Positions 8,966 through 17,424 of a DNA stretch of 39,219 bases are shown here, piece after piece. The stretch's first letter is position 1. Every line of letters begins with the position of its first letter. Source of the stretch: Candidatus Brocadiaceae bacterium (lineage in GTDB: Bacteria > Planctomycetota > Brocadiia > Brocadiales > Brocadiaceae); contig JACVXV010000005.1 in assembly GCA_015661205.1 (NCBI GenBank), positions 1 to 39,219 on the forward strand, given 5' to 3'. The position numbers and the translations under genes were made by a program. The notes under the pieces are model-generated. The model was not told the origin of the DNA, ran no database searches, and saw nothing but the letters and a program-made list of their open reading frames with translations.

Positions 8966-10720
8966 CTACCTTTGCAATTTTTTCTTCAAGATGGCAAGGT
9001 TTTGTATGGCGTAGCTGCAGCGGGGATCTAGTTGTAGCGCGGCCTCAAGGCCGACTATTGCGGCATCAAATTTCCCTAATTTGGCGTAACAGGTGGCTAT
9101 GTTGGCAACGGCCATCGCGTCGGTAGGAAAGGCGGCCAGATACCTTCCCAGCAACTCTATCGCCTTGTTATACTCCTCAATTTCAATGCACAGGTTGCCG
9201 AGGTCGTGAAGCACCGAGCTGTTTGAAGGGTTTGATTTGAGCGTCCCTTCGATGAAGTTTATTACGCAGGCCTTGTCTCCCTTTTTATACTTAATCCGCC
9301 CGGTAAGACATCCCAGCCTTATGTTGTCGGAATATGATGGGATTATTCCGTTCAGTGTTTCTTCTGCCTCTTTAAGCTGGTTGGTTTGTATTAACAAGTT
9401 TATCAGGAGGAGATAGATATTTATGTCGCTATTACCCTTTTTTATCAGAAGCTTGAAGGTGTCGATGGCGGCGTTGGCTTTCCCTGCGGCTACCTGTATG
9501 TTCCCCAATCGCTGGTAAACTTCGTTGCCGGTTATGCCCTTGTTTATGGCCTCAATTGCAACCTGCTCCGCCTCTCCAAAACGGCTCTGCGCGGCATATA
9601 AACTCATAAGATTCAAGGAATAGACAGGCTCTGTATCGTTTAACCGGAGCGCCTTTTTGTAGGCCTGTTCGGCCTCGGCAAAAGACCCCATCCTGTCGTA
9701 ACAGATGCCAATGTTGTTGTATGCCTTGTGCTCGTAAGCGTAAGAGTCCACGATGTACAGGTTAAAGGCGGGGTTCTTGCTTTCCTTTTCTTTGGTAACG
9801 AGATATTTTTTAAAGGTGTTCAAGCTGTCCTCGTAGGCCTCTTTCTTTAAAAATATCTCTCCCATGGCAAACAGGATGTCGAGGGAATCCGGGGCTTCAT
9901 TTATTGCGTCCTTGCATATCTCGGCGGCCTTGTCGAGCTGCTTTTGGTTTATCCTGGCGTATATGAGGTCTATGTACATTCTTTGTTTGTGGTTTATCGA
10001 GGTAACGTCCTTTTGCAAGGTAAGATTTTGTAAACCCATCTCGCACAGCTCAATGACCTTATCATAGTTGCCTTCGTTTCTGTAGTTTCTGATGAGGTTT
10101 GCCAGGACAAAGGCATTGTTGGGGTCTTCAGCCAGTTGCTGCCGTAATAAGTCTCCCGACCGTTTGTATTTTTTCTGCATTTCAGAGCCGGGTAAGTTAT
10201 ATCCGTAATGTTGAATGCGGATTTCGGATTGAAGCGCACAGCCCTCAAAAACAAGCTGATTGTGAACGATGCCCTCAAAGTGTCCCTTCCCCCGCCGGAA
10301 TACGCGTGTGAAGTAGTGCTTTGACAGGCCGCCGGGAAGTTCGCTATAGATGGCGACAAGTATCGCGTTGTGTAGCCTGGTGCGGATAAGCGAGTGCAAA
10401 AGGGGGATATCCGCCTGCTCAAGTGATTCGTCGGCGTCGATTTGCAGTATCCAGTCGCATACCGCATAGCCGATCGAATGGTTTCGCGCCTCACTGAAGC
10501 TATTGCGCCAGGGGTGGTGATATACCCTTGCCCCAAAGGACGCTGCGATTTCAACCGTTCGGTCCGTCGAGCCGGTATCGACGATAATGATTTCATCCAC
10601 CGCGTTTTTAATGCTTTCCAAACACTGGGGCAGAAATTTCTCTTCGTTTTTAACGATCAGGCACGCAGAGATGGTCGGTCTCCCGCCGGTTTCAACAGAT
10701 TGGTGTTTTGGGATAATCAT
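8966..10720 (-). CDS. Family 2 glycosyltransferase with C-terminal TPR repeats (paralog 1)
   Basis: 584 residues from the chosen start. Residues about 14-120 are a GT-A family 2 domain: CLIVKNEEKFL, IVDTGSTDRTV and the metal/nucleotide-binding DAD at 95-97 in QIDADE. Residues from about 190 to the end are tetratricopeptide repeats. It probably transfers sugars onto a protein or surface glycan, with the TPR array choosing the acceptor. I preferred the ATG at 10720 to the upstream in-frame ATG at 10768, because the 16 extra residues would be encoded by a dispersed repeat (GGCCTTTCAGGCC module). The shorter form has the same length as the next paralog. Last of three paralogous genes in the same direction. 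Confidence 0.88.
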   Translation of the reverse strand: MIIPKHQSVETGGRPTISACLIVKNEEKFLPQCLESIKNAVDEIIIVDTGSTDRTVEIAASFGARVYHHPWRNSFSEARNHSIGYAVCDWILQIDADESLEQADIPLLHSLIRTRLHNAILVAIYSELPGGLSKHYFTRVFRRGKGHFEGIVHNQLVFEGCALQSEIRIQHYGYNLPGSEMQKKYKRSGDLLRQQLAEDPNNAFVLANLIRNYRNEGNYDKVIELCEMGLQNLTLQKDVTSINHKQRMYIDLIYARINQKQLDKAAEICKDAINEAPDSLDILFAMGEIFLKKEAYEDSLNTFKKYLVTKEKESKNPAFNLYIVDSYAYEHKAYNNIGICYDRMGSFAEAEQAYKKALRLNDTEPVYSLNLMSLYAAQSRFGEAEQVAIEAINKGITGNEVYQRLGNIQVAAGKANAAIDTFKLLIKKGNSDINIYLLLINLLIQTNQLKEAEETLNGIIPSYSDNIRLGCLTGRIKYKKGDKACVINFIEGTLKSNPSNSSVLHDLGNLCIEIEEYNKAIELLGRYLAAFPTDAMAVANIATCYAKLGKFDAAIVGLEAALQLDPRCSYAIQNLAILKKKLQR

Positions 10721-10744
10721 ATATTGTATAGAAATTTCAGAGTT

Positions 10745-11118
10745 AGGCCTGAAAGGCCGACAGGACATAGCGGGGGGTTCACCCCGTTAGATAACAGATT
10801 TCGAACAGGAGACACAATGAATACTCACCAGTTTTTCCAAAGTCACGCTACTCACTACAACACAATATCTAACGGGGTGAAGCCCCCTGAAAAATAATAA
10901 AATAATACAAGCCCCAAAGGGGCGACAGGGTATTTTGTTTTCGTGATAAAAACAATGGTAAATTCTAGGAAAGACAAGTGTCCAAGCCATGTTAAGCATC
11001 CTTTTCTGTCGCCCCTTCAGGGCTTGTTATAGTATTCCATTTACCAGGGGCTTCACCCCTGGCTATATACTTCCAGCCCTTCGGGCCTGTTGTAGAGCGA
11101 AGAGGTTCTTTGCTCTCT
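10745..11118. repeat. Composite palindromic element, copy A
   Basis: The left arm is GGCCTGAAAGGCCGACAGG, then a GGGGGG...CCCCCTG hairpin and a CAAGCCCC/GGGGCGACAG hairpin. Next comes a conserved spacer of about 75 bases containing GGTAAATTCTAGGAAAGA and CCAAGCCATGTTAAGC. The right arm then mirrors the left: CTGTCGCCCCTTCAGGGC, CCAGGGGCTTCACCCCTGG, CAGCCCTTCGGGCC. Copy B (34001-34270, inverted) and copy C (38981-39122, partial) share the spacer and right arm. The nested inverted structure suggests a MITE/REP-like element or a structured RNA. No transposase is seen nearby. Confidence 0.8.
10778..10881. repeat. Hairpin-bounded 104-base insertion inside composite element A
   Basis: TTCACCCCGTTAGATA at 10778-10793 is the exact reverse complement of TATCTAACGGGGTGAA at 10866-10881. 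The segment interrupts the GGGGGG/TGAAGCCCCCTG hairpin that is continuous in copy B near 34225-34250. The about 72-base interior resembles nothing else in the window. This looks like a small element inserted into, or expanded from, the repeat. Confidence 0.6.
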
Positions 11119-11132
11119 TATGAAAATGCACG

Positions 11133-11190
11133 GTTACAGAACGAAGTATCACTTCGTTCTACAAGTCAAAGTCGCCAACGGCCTAATTAA
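11133..11190. repeat. Modular palindromic element with AGAACGAAGT core
   Basis: AGAACGAAGT (11138-11147) and ACTTCGTTCT (11151-11160) form a perfect 10-bp stem with a 3-base loop. It is followed by the end module GTCGCCAACGGCCTAATTAA in inverted orientation. It directly abuts the next element (11191-11262) in tandem. A similar core (GAAGC...GCTTCGTTC) lies in the element at 15302-15404. Confidence 0.65.
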
Positions 11191-11262
11191 ATGTATAGGA
11201 ATTTCAAAGTAGGGACACGGTGCCCGTGTCCTTACGTGTGAACACAAATAGGTCGCCGAATG
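11191..11262. repeat. Modular palindromic element with GGACACGG core (inverted)
   Basis: The end module ATAGGAATTTCAAA is followed by the palindromic core GTAGGGACACGG...CCGTGTCCTTAC, then GTGTGAACACAAATAGG and the GCCGAATGCC end module. The inverted counterpart with almost the same core and ends is at 22687-22778. Related cores lie at 28078-28128 and 30672-30720. Confidence 0.7.
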
Positions 11263-11287
11263 CCTAATGTAAGGCACCCCATTAAAT

Positions 11288-13042
11288 TTACGTTTTTTTC
11301 TCCAGAATTGCAAGGTTTTGTAAGGCAAAATTACAGGACGGGTTAATTTGTAAGGCGGCTTTAAATCCATAGATCGCCGGCTCCAGTTTGCCCAATTTGG
11401 CATAACAGGCGGCCATGTTGGCGATGACCATTGCGTTGGGGGTTGCGGTGGTTTTGAGATGTTTTTCCAGCGCTTCTATAGCCAGGGTATATTCCTCAAT
11501 TTCCATGCAGAGGTCGCTGACGTCCAGGCAGGCGTCGCCTTCGAGCGTGTTTGACCGGAGAGCGTTCAAAATAAAGTCCACGGGGCCTTCCCGGTCGCCG
11601 TTTTTGTATTTGATCTTTTCCCGCAGGCATTGAAGCCCCAGGTGGACCGGATAGTAAGGGGTAATTACGTCCAGCGTTTCCTCAGCCTCCTTTAGTTGGT
11701 TTGTCTGTATAAGCAGGTTTATAACGTAGGTATAGGTAAAGGCGTCTTTCTCAGGGTTCGCTTCTATTGAGCGCCTCATGGCGACGATAGCGGCTTCGTT
11801 TTTCTTCTGCGTAGCGTATATTTTACCCAACAGGAGGTATATTTGATAGGGGGTGACGTCTCTTTCGATTGCAAGGTTCAGGATGTTTTCTGCGTCGTCC
11901 AGCCTGTTCTGCGATAGATAGAGATGGGCGAGATTGGTGTAGTACAAGGGTTCCTTGTTGCTGAGTTCAAGCGCCTTCTTGTAGGCGACTTCCGCCTCAT
12001 TGATAAGCCCCAGGCGTTTGTAACATTCACCCACGTGATTGTAGGCGCAGTGTTCGTAAGAATAAAAATCGGACGCAAGCAGGTTGAAGGCGGGTGTCTT
12101 ATTCTCCTTTTCTTTTTCGATAAGGTATTTTTTGAAATAGTTCAGGGCGTTGTGGATTTCTCCTTTTTTGAAGAGGGTCTCGCCCAATACCAATAACATG
12201 TCAAAATGTTGTGGGTTTTCGTCGAGCGATTGCTTGCAAATCTGTTCCGCCCTGTCCGTCAGGTTCTTATTTAAAAAGGCGTGCGCAAGGTCGATGGAAA
12301 TCTTTTGCCTTTGCCCCTTGAAGATAGCGTCCGTTTGCGGCACGGGCATACTTAACCCCTTTTCGCCCAATTCAATTACTTTGTCAAAGTCGTACTCATT
12401 TCTATAGTTCCGGATGAGGTTTGCCAGGGCAAAGATGTTGTCCGGCTCCCGGGCGACTTGTTCTCGCAGGAGGTCGCCGGTTCTTTTGTATTTTTTCAGC
12501 ATCTCGGATTGCGGCAAATTATATCCGTAATGATACAATTTTATCTCGGATTGGAGCGCATTGCCTTCGAATGCCAGTTGATTGTGTACGATACCATGAA
12601 AACAGGCCTTTCCCCTGCGGAATATCCTGGGAAAATAGTGTTTTGCCTGGCCGCCGGGAAGGTCGCTGTAGATGGCAACGTATATGACATTGTGTGATGG
12701 CGTCCGGATTAAGGTGTGCAGGCGGGGGACGTCTGATTGCTCAAGCGCTTCGTCTGCGTCAATTTGCAGTATCCAGTCGCACGTTGCGTAGCCGATTGAA
12801 TGGTTTCGCGCCTCGCTGAAGCTGTTGCGCCAGGGGTGGTGATATACCTTTGCCCCGAAGGATTGCGCAATCTCAACGGTTTTATCCGTAGAGCCGGTAT
12901 CTACGATGATAATCTCATCCGTTGCGTCTTTGACGCTTTTTAAGCACTGGGCGAGAAATTTCTCTTCGTTCTTGACGATCATGCAGACGGCGATCGTGGG
13001 TCTACCGGTTTTTTGTGCAACCGGTTGTTCTTGCGTGGGCAT
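11288..13042 (-). CDS. Family 2 glycosyltransferase with C-terminal TPR repeats (paralog 2)
   Basis: 584 residues, the same length and architecture as paralog 1 at 8966-10720. The N-terminal GT2 domain has CMIVKNEEKFL, IVDTGSTDKTV and QIDADE (DxD), followed by about ten TPR-like helical pairs. Long stretches are identical or nearly so in both (HHPWRNSFSEARNHSIGY; LLIQTNQLKEAEETL), so the pair arose by a fairly recent duplication. TPR residues differ much more than the catalytic domain, which suggests the same donor chemistry with different acceptors. The start ATG at 13042 follows a repeat-containing leader. Likely cytoplasmic or membrane-peripheral; no signal peptide is visible. Confidence 0.88.
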   Translation of the reverse strand: MPTQEQPVAQKTGRPTIAVCMIVKNEEKFLAQCLKSVKDATDEIIIVDTGSTDKTVEIAQSFGAKVYHHPWRNSFSEARNHSIGYATCDWILQIDADEALEQSDVPRLHTLIRTPSHNVIYVAIYSDLPGGQAKHYFPRIFRRGKACFHGIVHNQLAFEGNALQSEIKLYHYGYNLPQSEMLKKYKRTGDLLREQVAREPDNIFALANLIRNYRNEYDFDKVIELGEKGLSMPVPQTDAIFKGQRQKISIDLAHAFLNKNLTDRAEQICKQSLDENPQHFDMLLVLGETLFKKGEIHNALNYFKKYLIEKEKENKTPAFNLLASDFYSYEHCAYNHVGECYKRLGLINEAEVAYKKALELSNKEPLYYTNLAHLYLSQNRLDDAENILNLAIERDVTPYQIYLLLGKIYATQKKNEAAIVAMRRSIEANPEKDAFTYTYVINLLIQTNQLKEAEETLDVITPYYPVHLGLQCLREKIKYKNGDREGPVDFILNALRSNTLEGDACLDVSDLCMEIEEYTLAIEALEKHLKTTATPNAMVIANMAACYAKLGKLEPAIYGFKAALQINPSCNFALQNLAILEKKT

Positions 13043-13057
13043 TGTTTACCTGTCTTA

Positions 13058-13142
13058 TTTAAATTATGTCGCCGCCTACGGCGACATTTAACAGCGTAGT
13101 GGCAAGGCGCGCCTTGCCACTACACGTACGTTTGAATTTCTT
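13058..13142. repeat. Modular palindromic element with perfect 28-bp palindrome, copy 1
   Basis: The end module GTCGCCGCCTACGGCGACAT is followed by a perfect 28-base palindrome at 13096-13123 (GTAGTGGCAAGGCG and its exact complement), then the end module ACGTACGTTTGAATTTC. The same palindrome recurs at 15437-15464 and 30787-30814, always between the same end modules. It lies in the leader upstream of the leftward gene starting at 13042. Confidence 0.85.
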
Positions 13143-13243
13143 GATTTGGCAAAGGCTTCACACCTACTACATTTTCGCACAGGCTGGAAGCCTGTGCCAC
13201 CATATTCCCTATTATATACCTGTTTAACCTCAACAATTTCATT

Positions 13244-13269
13244 GGCGGATGCGTTTCGCTTCATCCGCC
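13244..13269. repeat. GGCGGAT/ATCCGCC hairpin repeat, copy 3
   Basis: GGCGGAT at 13244-13250 pairs with ATCCGCC at 13263-13269. This is the third member of the family at 4475-4500 and 4970-4995, with compensatory T-to-C/A-to-G stem changes. It lies 25 bases beyond the 3' end of the leftward gene ending at 13295 and could act as a 3' hairpin. Confidence 0.65.
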
Positions 13270-13294
13270 CTATGCACGGGTTTTTACCAAGTTA

Positions 13295-15298
13295 TTAGTT
13301 TTTATGTATTCTCATGATACCATTCTTTACTTCAAATATCCATCCAGGCCTATATTGTAAAACAAAACTACGCAATTCTTCAATAGTGGGATAACCATTA
13401 TCACCCGTGAAATCCTTCACGTCGTCTATAAGGATTACGTGATTCATAATCGTGTGAGCAAAAATAGTTTGTAATTCTTTTAGTATCGGTGTTTCTTGTT
13501 CACCCTTTGCAGTCCCTTTGCCGGAATAATGGCTATCAAGCCAGAATAGACACGTGCTTTGAATGGTACCAAGCAATTTGGGGAGGATATCGCCGCTGTC
13601 GCCCTCTATGATGTGAATATGCGCATCATGGGCAAAAATTGATTTTGTTAATTCACAAAGGTTGTGGTCCAACTCAATAGAAAATATTTCTTTAAACGTA
13701 TTTTTCATGGCGTATGTCGTGCTTCCCACAAATGTTCCGGTCTCAACCAGGATATCAATTGAAAACCGGGTTGCGTAATCTTTGATAGTTTTTTCCTTTT
13801 CTTTGTCGGGTGGAGGGGGTGTTATTTTTCCCGCCCTTGCCCAGGCATGTAATACTGCCCACCGGTGAGTATTTGCTTCCAATATGGTTTCCAAATTCAT
13901 ATCGAATTTGTTTGTATCCGATCGATTGATATTCCCCGCAGCGGTATAACCAATAATCGCTGCCTCCATGCAACCTAATTCCTCATAGCACCACGCAATA
14001 TTTAGCAAGGCCTTTTTATCATGAGGGCATTTCTTTAAATATTCTTCAAGGTACGGTATTGCCTTTCCATAGGCCTTTTGTAGTATGTACAAATCTCCTA
14101 ATTTCAAAAAAATGGCTTCACTGTGGATTCCTTCTAAAACAGCACGCAGCAAGGTATAGATGGCCTCCGTGTTATTATTAATACCCGAGTATATCCGCGC
14201 AAGATTTTCATACGCAGGAAGATATTTAGGGTTGGCATTAACCGCCTTTTGAAAATAGTCAATCGCCTTTTGCCGTTCTCCCAAATTTCCCAGGCAAAAA
14301 CCCAGTCCATTATATGCGGCATACTCATATCCCAACGTGTCAACCGTAAGCGGTATCGTGTGCATATTTTTGAGATACCATTCCCGCAGGGATAAATACC
14401 TGTCAAAGCAATCAATTGCCATAGAGTAAGAGCCTTCCATGAGGTGGGCGCAGGCAAGGGTGAAAACGATATCTATGTTTTCCGGGGTGTGGCCTCGTTT
14501 CGATAACGTTGATAAAGCGGTATTGCACAATTCGAGTGTTTTCGCCGGGGCGTTCGCATGGAGGCAGCAATTGGCGGTTTCATACAGGATCATTGTGTAG
14601 TGGCGCACATTGTTGTCGGGGGTGATGAGTTTGAGCGCCTCCTCGCCCGCCTTAATGCCGTCGTGAAACAGTTCCTGGGTACGGAAGTTTCTGATAAGGT
14701 TAAACCAGGCAAAGCCATTGTATTTGTCCTGTGATAATTGTTTTTTGAGTAAACAGGTGGTCAGTTCCCACTTTCTCCGCATCTTTTCCTTATTAAGGTT
14801 ATAGCCGTGGTGATAAAGCCTAATCTCCGTAGGCAGCCGCTCACCTTCCACCATGATTTGTTCGTGGATAATGTCCTGGTAAAAGGCCTTGCCGCGCCTG
14901 AATACCCGTGTATGGTAAAATTTGTGGAGGTTGTCGTTTATCGTGCTGAGAATGGCTACAGCAACGCCGTTATAGCGGGGGTTATTGATGGCCTGCCGCA
15001 GTGCGGGTATATCCGCCTGTTCCAGTTCTTCATCCGCATCGATCTGGAGAATCCAGTCTCCGGATGCATAACCCAGGGAATGAGTCCTTGCCTCACTGAA
15101 GCTGTCGTTCCATGCATGGTGATAAACACGCGCCCCAAAGCTTTTGGCAATAGCAACGGTATTGTCCGTAGAACCCGTGTCAACAACGATAATTTCGTCA
15201 ACGGTATTTTTAATGCTGTTCAGGCAGGCAGGAAGAAGGGCTTCCTCGTTCTTTACGATCATACAGGCGGAGATGGTGGGTTTTTTAGGGTTTTCCAT
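13295..15298 (-). CDS. GT2 glycosyltransferase-TPR protein fused to a methyltransferase-like domain
   Basis: 667 residues. Residues 6-110 are the GT2 domain (CMIVKNEEALL, VVDTGSTDNTV, DAD at 87-89 in QIDADEELE). TPR repeats fill about 180-490 (for example YNGLGFCLGNLGERQKAIDY). From about 515 the protein departs from its two paralogs and carries a Rossmann-like domain with ETGTFVGSTT (519-528), SIELDHNL and a later LIDDVKDF. That resembles class I SAM-dependent methyltransferases of the FkbM/TylF-like type. It may couple glycosylation with sugar O-methylation. First of the three paralogs in transcription order; the downstream TPR paralogs lack this domain. Methyltransferase activity is inferred from fold motifs only. 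Confidence 0.85.
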   Translation of the reverse strand: MENPKKPTISACMIVKNEEALLPACLNSIKNTVDEIIVVDTGSTDNTVAIAKSFGARVYHHAWNDSFSEARTHSLGYASGDWILQIDADEELEQADIPALRQAINNPRYNGVAVAILSTINDNLHKFYHTRVFRRGKAFYQDIIHEQIMVEGERLPTEIRLYHHGYNLNKEKMRRKWELTTCLLKKQLSQDKYNGFAWFNLIRNFRTQELFHDGIKAGEEALKLITPDNNVRHYTMILYETANCCLHANAPAKTLELCNTALSTLSKRGHTPENIDIVFTLACAHLMEGSYSMAIDCFDRYLSLREWYLKNMHTIPLTVDTLGYEYAAYNGLGFCLGNLGERQKAIDYFQKAVNANPKYLPAYENLARIYSGINNNTEAIYTLLRAVLEGIHSEAIFLKLGDLYILQKAYGKAIPYLEEYLKKCPHDKKALLNIAWCYEELGCMEAAIIGYTAAGNINRSDTNKFDMNLETILEANTHRWAVLHAWARAGKITPPPPDKEKEKTIKDYATRFSIDILVETGTFVGSTTYAMKNTFKEIFSIELDHNLCELTKSIFAHDAHIHIIEGDSGDILPKLLGTIQSTCLFWLDSHYSGKGTAKGEQETPILKELQTIFAHTIMNHVILIDDVKDFTGDNGYPTIEELRSFVLQYRPGWIFEVKNGIMRIHKN

Positions 15299-15301
15299 GG
15301 G

Positions 15302-15404
15302 ACACTTAAATTAGGCCTTCGGCGGCTTTTTCGATGTAGGGCGAAGTGCCACTTCGCCCATGACGAAGCAATCGCTTCGTTCTACAACTTTGAATTTCCT
15401 CTAC
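15302..15404. repeat. Modular palindromic element with GGGCGAAGTG core
   Basis: The end module TTAAATTAGGCCTTCGGCGG is followed by the core GTAGGGCGAAGTGCCACTTCGC, which continues with a GAAGC/GCTTC hairpin, and then the end module TTTGAATTTCCTCTACG. The ends match those of the adjoining 15405-15482 element while the core differs. The two copies are in direct tandem. Confidence 0.7.
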
Positions 15405-15482
15405 GTTAAAGTAGGCCTACGGCGACATTTAACGGCGTAGTGGCAAGGCGCGCCTTGCCACTACACGTGCGTTTGAATTTCC
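15405..15482. repeat. Modular palindromic element with perfect 28-bp palindrome, copy 2
   Basis: The end module GTAGGCCTACGGCGACAT is followed by the perfect 28-base palindrome (15437-15464) and the end module ACGTGCGTTTGAATTTCC. It is nearly identical to 13058-13142. It lies between the leftward genes at 13295-15298 and 15537-16289. Confidence 0.85.
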
Positions 15483-15536
15483 GGCGCGGTTAATTATAAC
15501 AAAAAGGCCGATTTTCGCACAACAGCAATTCCTTAC

Positions 15537-16289
15537 CTAGTTTTTTATCATGTGAACGCACCAGATGCAGGACTGAATGCCTTGTAAGCCGGACACGTCT
15601 TTTTCATTGCCGGATTCGGGAAAGAAAAATTGTTCCTCCCGGAGCGTAAAGCCGGCCAGAAGGGACAAAACCTGTGGTTTATTGAAAATTCTGTGGGCAT
15701 TGAAGCATAACGCCGATGTGTGGCTCAGGGGTACGCTGAAGAGAAAATGCCCTCCTGTCTTTATTACCCGGGAAACCTCATTAAAGGCCTTGATGCTTCC
15801 CTGTGTATCAATGGTATCTCCATAACGCCCCAGTCCGACGTGTTCAATCACACACAGACTGCACAGAAACTCAACGGCAGCATCCTCAAACGGCAAATCG
15901 GTAATAGTGCCGCGTTTACAGATGAGGCCGGGTAGCGAAACGGGCAAAGGCCTTACATCAATGCTGACGGTAGGAATGCATTGGGAAATAATTCCCACAA
16001 ACAACGCGGTAGACCCCACGTCCACCACCTGCTTTGGCCGTATTTCAAATATCTTTCGGGCAGCCCAGGTATTCTGGTAGAAGTAGTGTTTATCAAGGGG
16101 CGTTTCAAGTGTTTTTTCATCAAGAAAAGGCGTAAAAGCCAGAAGTGATTCTGCATTGCCATCCCGATAATACGCCTTAAGGTCTTCTATATATTGGGGA
16201 AATTTGGGATGAGACAATAGGGGGGAACCCGTTTGTTTAAGATTAGTTACATAACCCTTTAAACAATTGAGCATGTCACTTTGAAGCAT
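15537..16289 (-). CDS. SAM-dependent methyltransferase, DUF268-like
   Basis: About 250 residues. The motif VVDVGSTALFVGI is the SAM-binding loop, followed by an acidic position (VSIDVRPL), a DLPFEDAAVEFL stretch and VIEHVGLGRYGD, then the post-catalytic GGHFLFSVPL strand. The GLGRYGD stretch is characteristic of DUF268-type methyltransferases found in polysaccharide and sugar-modification clusters. Probably methylates a nucleotide sugar or glycan. The start is uncertain. The ATG at 16289 has a GGAGG upstream (11-base spacer); an in-frame ATG at 16319 would add ten residues but has no visible ribosome-binding site. Either way it overlaps the end of the epimerase gene, so the two are translationally linked. 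Confidence 0.8.
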   Translation of the reverse strand: MLQSDMLNCLKGYVTNLKQTGSPLLSHPKFPQYIEDLKAYYRDGNAESLLAFTPFLDEKTLETPLDKHYFYQNTWAARKIFEIRPKQVVDVGSTALFVGIISQCIPTVSIDVRPLPVSLPGLICKRGTITDLPFEDAAVEFLCSLCVIEHVGLGRYGDTIDTQGSIKAFNEVSRVIKTGGHFLFSVPLSHTSALCFNAHRIFNKPQVLSLLAGFTLREEQFFFPESGNEKDVSGLQGIQSCIWCVHMIKN

Positions 16290-17424
16290 GAGAACGCAAT
16301 CCTCCGGTATTTTTGCCATTTACAAAGGTGTTTCTGATAAAGTCAACAATGCGCTGTGCCGCGTGGCCATCGCCAAAGGGGTTTGGGATATGGGACATCC
16401 GGTTATACTCTTCCACGTCTTCCAGCAAGCGAGAGGTTTCCGCAATGATAGCATCGGGATTGGTGCCCACCAGTTTTGCGCCGCCTGCGTGTACAACTTC
16501 CGGACGTTCCGTTACTTCACGAAGGATGAGGACGGGCTTGTGCAGGGAAGGCGCTTCCTCCTGAATGCCTCCGGAATCGGTTAAGATGATACAAGCCTTT
16601 TTCATAAGGTGAACGAAAGGGACGTACTCTAACGGCTCTATAAGTATTACATTTGGCGTGTTTCCCAGGATAGGGAATACCGTATTCCGCACGTTTGGAT
16701 TGAGGTGTACCGGGTATACAAAGGTAACTTCCGGGTATCGCCGGGCTAATACCAGGATGGCATTGCACATATCGGAGAATGGCTTCCCGAAGCTTTCACG
16801 ACGGTGGGCGGTAATCAATATCATTCTGCCCTTGATGCCATTGAGCGCATCGTTGTCAAAGGTAAACGAACGCGACGCCACTTCCAATAAGGCATCAATG
16901 ACGGTATTACCCGTTACACAAATAGCGGACTCAGCGATCCCTTCGTTCAATAAATTTGCCTTTGCCGCATGGGTGGGCGCGAAATGAAGATATGCTATTA
17001 CACTCGTCAGGCATCGGTTCACCTCTTCAGGGAAAGGGTGGTATTTGTCATGTGACCGCAATCCCGCTTCTACGTGGCCCACGGGAATTTGTTTGTAATA
17101 GGCCGCCAGGGATGCGGCGAAAACCGTGGTGGTATCCCCCTGCACTAAAACCAGGTCAGGTTTTTCACTTTCATAAATGGCTTCTATATCCTTTAATACC
17201 TTGCAGGTTATATCGGACAAACCCTGGTTTGCCCGCATGATATCCAGGTCGTGATCGGGCTTGATTGAAAAGACGCCCAGCACGCTGTCGAGCATCTGGC
17301 GGTGTTGGGCCGTCACGGTAACGATGCTTTTCAAGGTGTCCGGGTACCGCTGTAATTCGTTGATTACGGGGGCAAGTTTTATGGCTTCGGGACGGGTGCC
17401 AAAGACTGTCATGATTTTATACAT
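16276..17424 (-). CDS. wecB: UDP-N-acetylglucosamine 2-epimerase (non-hydrolysing)
   Basis: 382 residues from the chosen start; the family is about 375. It shows the canonical TVFGTRPEAIKLAPVI N-terminus, LVQGDTTTVFA, GHVEAGLRS and the C-terminal TDSGGIQEEAPSL nucleotide-binding motif. It converts UDP-GlcNAc to UDP-ManNAc for surface polysaccharide or glycoprotein glycans. The frame is open upstream to 17526, but the ATG at 17424 matches the family start exactly and overlaps the preceding glycosyltransferase gene by only 8 bases. The downstream methyltransferase gene also overlaps it, so 15537-18487 looks like one operon. No dehydrogenase (WecC) is present in the window, so the product may be used as ManNAc. 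Confidence 0.95.
   Translation of the reverse strand: MYKIMTVFGTRPEAIKLAPVINELQRYPDTLKSIVTVTAQHRQMLDSVLGVFSIKPDHDLDIMRANQGLSDITCKVLKDIEAIYESEKPDLVLVQGDTTTVFAASLAAYYKQIPVGHVEAGLRSHDKYHPFPEEVNRCLTSVIAYLHFAPTHAAKANLLNEGIAESAICVTGNTVIDALLEVASRSFTFDNDALNGIKGRMILITAHRRESFGKPFSDMCNAILVLARRYPEVTFVYPVHLNPNVRNTVFPILGNTPNVILIEPLEYVPFVHLMKKACIILTDSGGIQEEAPSLHKPVLILREVTERPEVVHAGGAKLVGTNPDAIIAETSRLLEDVEEYNRMSHIPNPFGDGHAAQRIVDFIRNTFVNGKNTGGLRSHASK

Larger units (their letters stand above)
10721..11287. other. Repeat-filled gap between GT2-TPR paralogs 1 and 2
   Basis: About 570 bases with no gene. It is almost entirely repeats: composite element copy A (10745-11118) with an internal hairpin-bounded insertion (10778-10881), then two tandem modular palindromic elements (11133-11190 and 11191-11262). 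Short frames here are repeat-encoded. Confidence 0.75.

Noticed and set aside
10720-10768. N-terminal 16-residue extension of GT2-TPR paralog 1
   Set aside because: These codons are the GGCCTTTCAGGCC end of a dispersed repeat, also found upstream of unrelated regions (19013-19034, 34252-34270). The ATG at 10720 gives equal length to the paralog.
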